Shown here: positions 44,986 through 48,803 of the stretch, piece after piece
Layout of the letters: each line of letters begins with the position of its first letter
How positions within the stretch are numbered: position 1 is the stretch's first letter
NCBI GenBank assembly: GCA_025449845.1
Contig: JANWIP010000024.1
Span: forward strand, 1 to 48,803
Length of the DNA stretch: 48,803 bases
Direction: 5' to 3'
Source of the DNA: Solirubrobacteraceae bacterium
GTDB taxonomy: Bacteria > Actinomycetota > Thermoleophilia > Solirubrobacterales > Solirubrobacteraceae
Position numbers and translations under genes: made by a program
The notes under the pieces: model-generated
Databases searched by the model: none
What the model saw: only the letters and a program-made list of their open reading frames with translations
Told to the model about the DNA's origin: nothing

Positions 44986-45681
44986 CTATCCGCGCCCGCG
45001 CCGCCGACCAGGCTCGAGCAGCGCGCGCGCCAAGCGGCGCTGCGCGCGCGAGACCTCGGCGGGGGTGAGCTTGGAAGGCTGCTTTTCCAGGTGCTCAACG
45101 AGCATCCCGGCAGGCACGACGCGCACCCCCTTGCGCCGGGCGAGCGGCCGATCCACCCACGCGCGCGAGTAGACGACAAGCGGCTCCACGGGCATGCCGG
45201 TGACCTGCTCCACGAGCCGCCGCTCGGCCTGGGCCTGGGCGAGGATCGCTCCGTGCACGCGCCCCACGCGCACGGGCCCGGGGTGGCTCTTGGTCTCGAC
45301 GGTGAAAACCCCGGCGGGCCCGATGGCGATGTGATCCACGTTGCCGTGCCCCAGGTTGGCATCGTGGATCACCCGCCAGCCGCCGCGCCGTGAGAGCCCT
45401 TCGAGGATGCCGCCGACCTGCTCTTCGCCGGTGGCACCGCGATCGTGGCGGTCGACGAGCGGCAGCACCCAGCGGTAGACGGCGAGGATGGCGGCGAGCA
45501 CGATGATGTCGCCGCCCATGAAGACCGGGTCGTGCCAGCCGAAGCCGCGGCCGAGCAGCGCGGTGGCGACCGCGAGCACACCCAAGGCGACCAAGGTGCG
45601 CATACGCAGGCGCCTGACGATCCCCCGAGAGTGCTCGCCGGGCGCGCGTGTCGTTGGGTCGTAGCCGTAGCAGTAGGACAA
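44986..45681 (-). CDS. Membrane-anchored NERD-domain protein
   Basis: 231 residues from TTG 45681 (AGAGGGG upstream), or 205 from ATG 45603. Two hydrophobic helices (about 28-45 and 53-72) precede a NERD domain (about 80-200): GATGEEQVGGILEGL, VIHDANLGHGNVDHIAIGPAGVFTVETKSHPGPVRV (the D and E-x-K of a nuclease-like fold), and PLVVYSRAWVD. NERD resembles PD-(D/E)XK nucleases, but activity is rarely shown. It lies 25 bp upstream of recQ on the same strand, so a DNA-related role is possible. Confidence 0.85.
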   Translation of the reverse strand: MSYCYGYDPTTRAPGEHSRGIVRRLRMRTLVALGVLAVATALLGRGFGWHDPVFMGGDIIVLAAILAVYRWVLPLVDRHDRGATGEEQVGGILEGLSRRGGWRVIHDANLGHGNVDHIAIGPAGVFTVETKSHPGPVRVGRVHGAILAQAQAERRLVEQVTGMPVEPLVVYSRAWVDRPLARRKGVRVVPAGMLVEHLEKQPSKLTPAEVSRAQRRLARALLEPGRRRGRG

Positions 45682-45873
45682 GGAGATACCCCTCTAACGA
45701 CATCGGCTGCTTGACGGAGCATCCTTTAGCCATCTGTTCGATGACGGGCCTTCGCCCGCCGACCTTTTCCTTCCAAAATGCGACGAGCGCGGCGACATCT
45801 TCTAAAGCCAAGCCGGCCTCGGGCCGAGGCAATAAACAGACCGTGGGCATCCCTTCGAGCCCGGTTTCAGCGC

Positions 45874-46287
45874 ATGTCTGCTTGCTCTCCACACCAGTTC
45901 TCAGCCCCCGCGACACCCGAGGTCTCGCTGCTGCTGAGGGCTCACTCAGAGCAGCACTGGCTGAGCCGCGAGGTGGTGCCGGTGGTGCGCCAGCTAGATA
46001 CGCGCGAGGAGCTGCCTGAGGAGCAGCTGCCGGCGGCGCAGGCCTATCTGGAGGTCGTCTGGAGCGAGGCCGTGCGCCGCGCGGGGGACACGGACAAGGC
46101 GCTGACGTGCCTGGATCTGACGCTGCCAGCGCCCGAGTCCCCCGAGTGCATCGCGCTGGCCGCCCGCGCACGGCGCTATCGCGCGGCGGTGCTGGTGCTG
46201 CGCGAGATGCTTCTAAGGCGCGTGGCGCCGCTGCTGGCGGCGGCCTACCCCACGGCGCCGTGGGCGAGCAACTCTTCAAGCCTGTAG
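45874..46287 (+). CDS. Hypothetical helical protein
   Basis: 137 residues from ATG 45874 (MSACSPHQFSAP); the open frame begins at 45778 but the earlier part looks non-coding. The body is all alpha: VSLLLRAHSEQHWLSREVVPVVRQL, QLPAAQAYLEVVWSEAVRRAGDTD, ALAARARRYRAAVLVLREMLLRRVAPLLAA. Codon choice is strongly G/C at third positions. I do not recognise the family. Its last 43 bases overlap the holB 3' end on the other strand. Confidence 0.65.
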   Translation: MSACSPHQFSAPATPEVSLLLRAHSEQHWLSREVVPVVRQLDTREELPEEQLPAAQAYLEVVWSEAVRRAGDTDKALTCLDLTLPAPESPECIALAARARRYRAAVLVLREMLLRRVAPLLAAAYPTAPWASNSSSL

Positions 46288-47366
46288 GCAAGCGCCTCCA
46301 GCGCAAGCTCCTCGCCGACGTTCAAGGCCAGCCGCCGACGCGAGGCGGCCACCAGCTCGACACCAGCGAGCAGCCGCGCCGGCGCGCGGCCGGCGGCATC
46401 CTCTGAGAGCTCGCGCGAGCGATCCACGGCATACACGAGCTCAGGCGCTCCCTCGGCGACGCACCAGACATCGCGCAGCCACAGCTCGGCGAGCCCCAAG
46501 GCGAGGTCGAGCGTGCCCGTACGCTCGCGCCGTTCGATGCGCCGCTGCGCCTCCCCGGCCTCGCGCTGCAGGCGCTTGCGCTCCTTGCTGGGCACGAGCT
46601 CAAGCTCCTGCTCGCTGCGCGCGAGCGCCTGCTCGCCGGCGAGCACGCCGACCCCCTTGGCCTGCTCAAGCACCCCGAGCCAGGCGCGCTCGGCGGTACG
46701 CCCCGCAAGCGCCCCACGAGCAAACCCCTCGGCACTCCCGCGCAGCGCCTGCCCGGCGTCGCCGCTGAGCCAGGCGGCGAGCCCGGCGTCCCCCAAAGCG
46801 AGCCGCGAGCAGGCGCGCGCCAGCAGACGGTCCCCAACATCCAGCCCCTGCTCGATGCGCAGCGGCGAGAGCGGATCGAAGCGCACGTGCTGGCAGCGCG
46901 AGGCAACGGTCGGCAGTACATCGCCAAGCCCATGCGTGAGCAGGATGAGGTGCGCAAAAGCAGGCGGCTCCTCAAGCGTCTTGAGCAGCCGGTTGGCGAC
47001 CTGGTCGCTCATGGTGTGCGCCCCCTCGATCACAAAGACGCGCCGGGAGCTCTCAAAAGGCGTACGCGCGACGGCCCCCACAACGGCATGCTCGATATCG
47101 CCGACAAGCATTTCATTGGCCCCCGAAGGCACGACCCAGGTCAGATCAGGATGCGCACCGCGCTGCACACGCTCGGCGACGGCCACCTGATCGGAGGCCC
47201 CCTCGGCGAGCAAGGCCGCGGCCAAGGCCCGGGCCACGGCGCGCTTGCCGGTGCCGGAAGGCCCATGAAAGAGATAGGCATGCGAAGCGCGCCCGCGCGG
47301 CGGCCAGGCAGGCTCAAGCACAGCCCGGGCATGAGGATGGTGCTCAAGAGCGACGGGCAGCTGCAC
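46245..47366 (-). CDS. holB: DNA polymerase III subunit delta' (clamp-loader subunit)
   Basis: 373 residues from GTG 47366 (VQLPVALEHHPHARAVLEPAW); a TTG at 47399 is possible but leaves 2 bases to tmk. AAA+ features: SHAYLFHGPSGTGKRAVARALA (P-loop), DIEHAVVGAVARTPFESSRRVFVIEGAHTMSDQVANRLLKTLEEPP (the sensor/DExx-like region), and the SRC motif VASRCQHVRF. The cysteines of the usual zinc module are not seen. As part of the clamp loader it helps place the beta clamp on DNA. It lies head-to-head with tmk, which is commonly in the same orientation elsewhere. Confidence 0.88.
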   Translation of the reverse strand: MQLPVALEHHPHARAVLEPAWPPRGRASHAYLFHGPSGTGKRAVARALAAALLAEGASDQVAVAERVQRGAHPDLTWVVPSGANEMLVGDIEHAVVGAVARTPFESSRRVFVIEGAHTMSDQVANRLLKTLEEPPAFAHLILLTHGLGDVLPTVASRCQHVRFDPLSPLRIEQGLDVGDRLLARACSRLALGDAGLAAWLSGDAGQALRGSAEGFARGALAGRTAERAWLGVLEQAKGVGVLAGEQALARSEQELELVPSKERKRLQREAGEAQRRIERRERTGTLDLALGLAELWLRDVWCVAEGAPELVYAVDRSRELSEDAAGRAPARLLAGVELVAASRRRLALNVGEELALEALAYRLEELLAHGAVG

Positions 47367-47401
47367 GCAGCCATGGTAGATGCCCGTTACCGTGCGCAAG
47401 C

Positions 47402-48034
47402 GTGCCGAGCGGCAAGCTGATCACGATCGAGGGCCTGGATGGGGCGGGCAAGACGACGCTGGCGCAAGGCCTCATACGCGAGCTAGGCGCGCGAATGAAA
47501 CCTGGCGCCCCCCCGCCGGAGCTGCTGCGCGAGCCGGGCGGGGTAGAGCTATCCGAGCGCATCCGCGAGCTGGTGAAAGACCCGGCGATGCGCGTAGGCG
47601 CGCGCGCGGAGGCGCTGCTGTACGCGGCGGCAAGAGCGCAGCTGGTGGAGGAGCTCCTGACCCCCTTGCTGGCAGCAGGCACGACGGTGTTGCTGGATCG
47701 CTTCGTGGACTCCTCGCTGGCCTACCAAGGCGCGGCGCGGGGCCTGGGCATCGAGGCGGTGAGAGCGATCAATGCGCTGGCGACAGGCGGCCTGACCCCC
47801 GATCGCACGCTGCTGCTGCGCGTGTCCCCGGGCACGGGCCGCGAGCGCCAGAGCGAGCGCGGGCGCGAGCCGGACCGCCTGGAGCGCGAGGGCAATGACT
47901 TCTTCGCGGCGATCGCCAGCGCCTACGACGAACTGGCCGGCGCGGAACCGCGGCGAATCCGCACGATCGACGCCGAGCAGGCATCACAAGCGGTTCTGGC
48001 CGCGGCGCTGGCCGAGTTGGAAGACCTCTTCTAA
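47402..48034 (+). CDS. tmk: Thymidylate kinase
   Basis: 210 residues from GTG 47402. Visible: P-loop ITIEGLDGAGKTTLAQGL, the substrate motif LREPGGVELSERIREL, the DR(Y/F) motif LLDRFVDSSLAYQGAARGLG, and a lid segment RERQSERGREPDRLEREG. It phosphorylates dTMP to dTDP for DNA synthesis. Only 35 bp separate it from the divergent holB, so the promoter must lie partly inside holB coding sequence or the message is leaderless. A copy of the 27-bp repeat follows its stop. Confidence 0.96.
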   Translation: MPSGKLITIEGLDGAGKTTLAQGLIRELGARMKPGAPPPELLREPGGVELSERIRELVKDPAMRVGARAEALLYAAARAQLVEELLTPLLAAGTTVLLDRFVDSSLAYQGAARGLGIEAVRAINALATGGLTPDRTLLLRVSPGTGRERQSERGREPDRLEREGNDFFAAIASAYDELAGAEPRRIRTIDAEQASQAVLAAALAELEDLF

Positions 48035-48048
48035 AAAGGCTTTAAAAA

Positions 48049-48075
48049 GAGAGGCTCCGCTTCGCTACGCCGTGT
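48049..48075. repeat. 27-bp repeat, copy 2, after tmk
   Basis: Identical over 27 bases to 14221-14247 and placed the same way, shortly after a stop codon with an A-rich stretch before it. Confidence 0.75.
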
Positions 48076-48142
48076 GGGCCGCGGCTGGGGAGCCCTAACG
48101 GCAGGCGCGAAACGCGGCGCGGCGCACTATCGGACGGTTAGC

Positions 48143-48421
48143 ATGCTGTCCATGAGCACTCCCGCCGTGCCCCAGCAGACGCAGCTGATTATTCATCACG
48201 CCTCTACCACCTCCGGGGCCGGAGGCCTCTCCACGGAAGCGCTCGTGGCGGCGGTGCTGGCAGGTCTCGTCATCCTCGCCTGCATGGCATGGGCGCTGGC
48301 GCGCTGGTGGGCATATGAGCCCCATTGGCTGCCCTCCGCGCGCCACTCCTGCGCCGAGGCAGGTCTGCGTCTGTCGGCCACCTGGGGCGAGCTGCGGGAC
48401 TGGATGCGGCTCGGGCACTGA
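48143..48421 (+). CDS. Small single-pass membrane protein
   Basis: 92 residues from ATG 48143 (89 from ATG 48152). A polar N-terminal segment with many Thr/Ser is followed by one membrane helix at about 33-54 (ALVAAVLAGLVILACMAWALARWW) and a short C-terminal part with two Cys/His-containing stretches (ARHSCAEAGLRLSATWGELRDW). No family is recognised. The reading frame is open upstream to 48074, but that stretch includes the repeat and looks non-coding. Confidence 0.6.
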   Translation: MLSMSTPAVPQQTQLIIHHASTTSGAGGLSTEALVAAVLAGLVILACMAWALARWWAYEPHWLPSARHSCAEAGLRLSATWGELRDWMRLGH

Positions 48422-48510
48422 AGCTCCTACAATTTAAAACGTCCGTCCGCCCCGAGCGGGACCATGGTCGACCCCCTACGAACAGACCCGGACGGCGAAG
48501 GAGCAAGGCC

Positions 48511-48803
48511 ATGCAGAGGACCCCGCAGCCCACCAAAATCGAGAACCTGACCCCCGGCGAGGCACTGTCGGTAGAGCGTCTGTTCACGACCCCCGGCACG
48601 CATCCCTTTGATGCGGTGGAATGGGAGCTGCGCGACGCGCGCATCGGCCACGGCGATCGTGTGGCGTTCGAGCAGCGCGACGTGGAGTTCCCCGCGAGTT
48701 GGTCGCAGAACGCGACGAACATCGTCAGCCAGAAGTACTTCCGTGGCCAGCTGGATACGCCGGCGCGTGAGCACTCGGTGAAGCAGATGATCGGCCGCGT
48801 GGC
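48511..48803 (+). CDS. nrdJ: B12-dependent ribonucleotide reductase, N-terminal part (3' end outside window)
   Basis: 97 codons are visible from ATG 48511 with AAGGAG 8 bases upstream. The N-terminal wording WELRDARIGHGDRVAFEQRDVEFPASWSQNATNIVSQKYFRG and the GQLDTPAREHSVKQMIGRV segment match class II (adenosylcobalamin) NrdJ, which reduces ribonucleotides to deoxyribonucleotides. The 89-bp upstream gap contains CCGTCCG and CGGACGG in inverted order about 50 bases apart, but I saw no cobalamin riboswitch. Its place after tmk groups two dNTP-supply genes. Confidence 0.92.
   Translation, partial: MQRTPQPTKIENLTPGEALSVERLFTTPGTHPFDAVEWELRDARIGHGDRVAFEQRDVEFPASWSQNATNIVSQKYFRGQLDTPAREHSVKQMIGRV

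Noticed and set aside
43053..45681. recQ and the NERD gene considered as a defence system
   Set aside because: Two genes with housekeeping-like features and no nuclease, methylase or mobile context around them; evidence too thin.
48422..48510. Cobalamin riboswitch upstream of nrdJ
   Set aside because: The gap is only 89 bp, too short for a full element, and no B12-box-like sequence was seen.

Overview
The window is high-GC, gene-dense DNA with many GTG starts, stop/start overlaps, two ECF-type sigma factors, Tat-dependent lipoproteins, a B12-dependent ribonucleotide reductase (NrdJ) and small families such as DUF6458, DUF6159, DUF1697 and DUF892. This suggests an actinobacterium. My best guess is Thermoleophilia/Solirubrobacterales, from overall protein style rather than from a marker gene. 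Both ends are cut inside genes (a UvrA-like protein on the left, nrdJ on the right).

Layout. 1-4.9 kb: UvrA-like C-terminus, a thiolase remnant, acyl-CoA dehydrogenase, a zinc-free oxidoreductase, then an Ada/AlkA fusion with Ogt (alkylation repair). 5-14.2 kb: NhaA fused to a DsbA-like domain, DUF1697, a drug exporter with a MarR-like tail, a secreted DUF11/PASTA protein, a PAS-GAF-PP2C phosphatase and a second exporter. 14.4-20.9 kb: aldo/keto reductase, a 43-bp tandem repeat, galK and galT, and a divergent sugar ABC transporter (binding protein, permease, ATPase) that probably supplies galactose or a related sugar. 21-26.4 kb: ferritin-like DUF892 protein with a basic tail, cupin, P450, DUF6458, and a sigma factor with a membrane-anchored partner.

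26.4-34 kb holds what I consider the most interesting locus. A metallo-hydrolase lies 15 bp downstream of a CHASE2 nucleotide cyclase. Divergent from them run a secreted FecR-like protein, a stand-alone cyclic-nucleotide-binding protein, and a large membrane redox protein (4Fe-4S, ferredoxin-like and FAD/NAD domains) that starts one base after the binding protein stops. This reads as a signalling cassette: sense, make cNMP, bind cNMP, control electron transfer, possibly degrade cNMP. The coupling is inference.

34-38.6 kb: a DUF4143 ATPase with three 23-bp repeats at its 5' end, then a roughly 3-kb integrative element in the 3' end of tRNA-Thr(CGT). An exact 44-bp att duplication bounds the element. 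It carries a Phd/PIN toxin-antitoxin pair, a truncated TraA/MobF-type relaxase-helicase and a tyrosine integrase. 38.8-41.5 kb: an ECF42-type sigma factor with two YCII/DGPF proteins and an SRPBCC protein, with a perfect inverted repeat between the divergent DGPF genes. 41.6-48.8 kb: an apparently shortened DUF6159 membrane protein, a second Phd/PIN pair, RecQ, a NERD protein, a hypothetical gene, holB head-to-head with tmk, a small membrane protein and nrdJ.

All calls come from reading the sequence and recalled family motifs. No database search was run.
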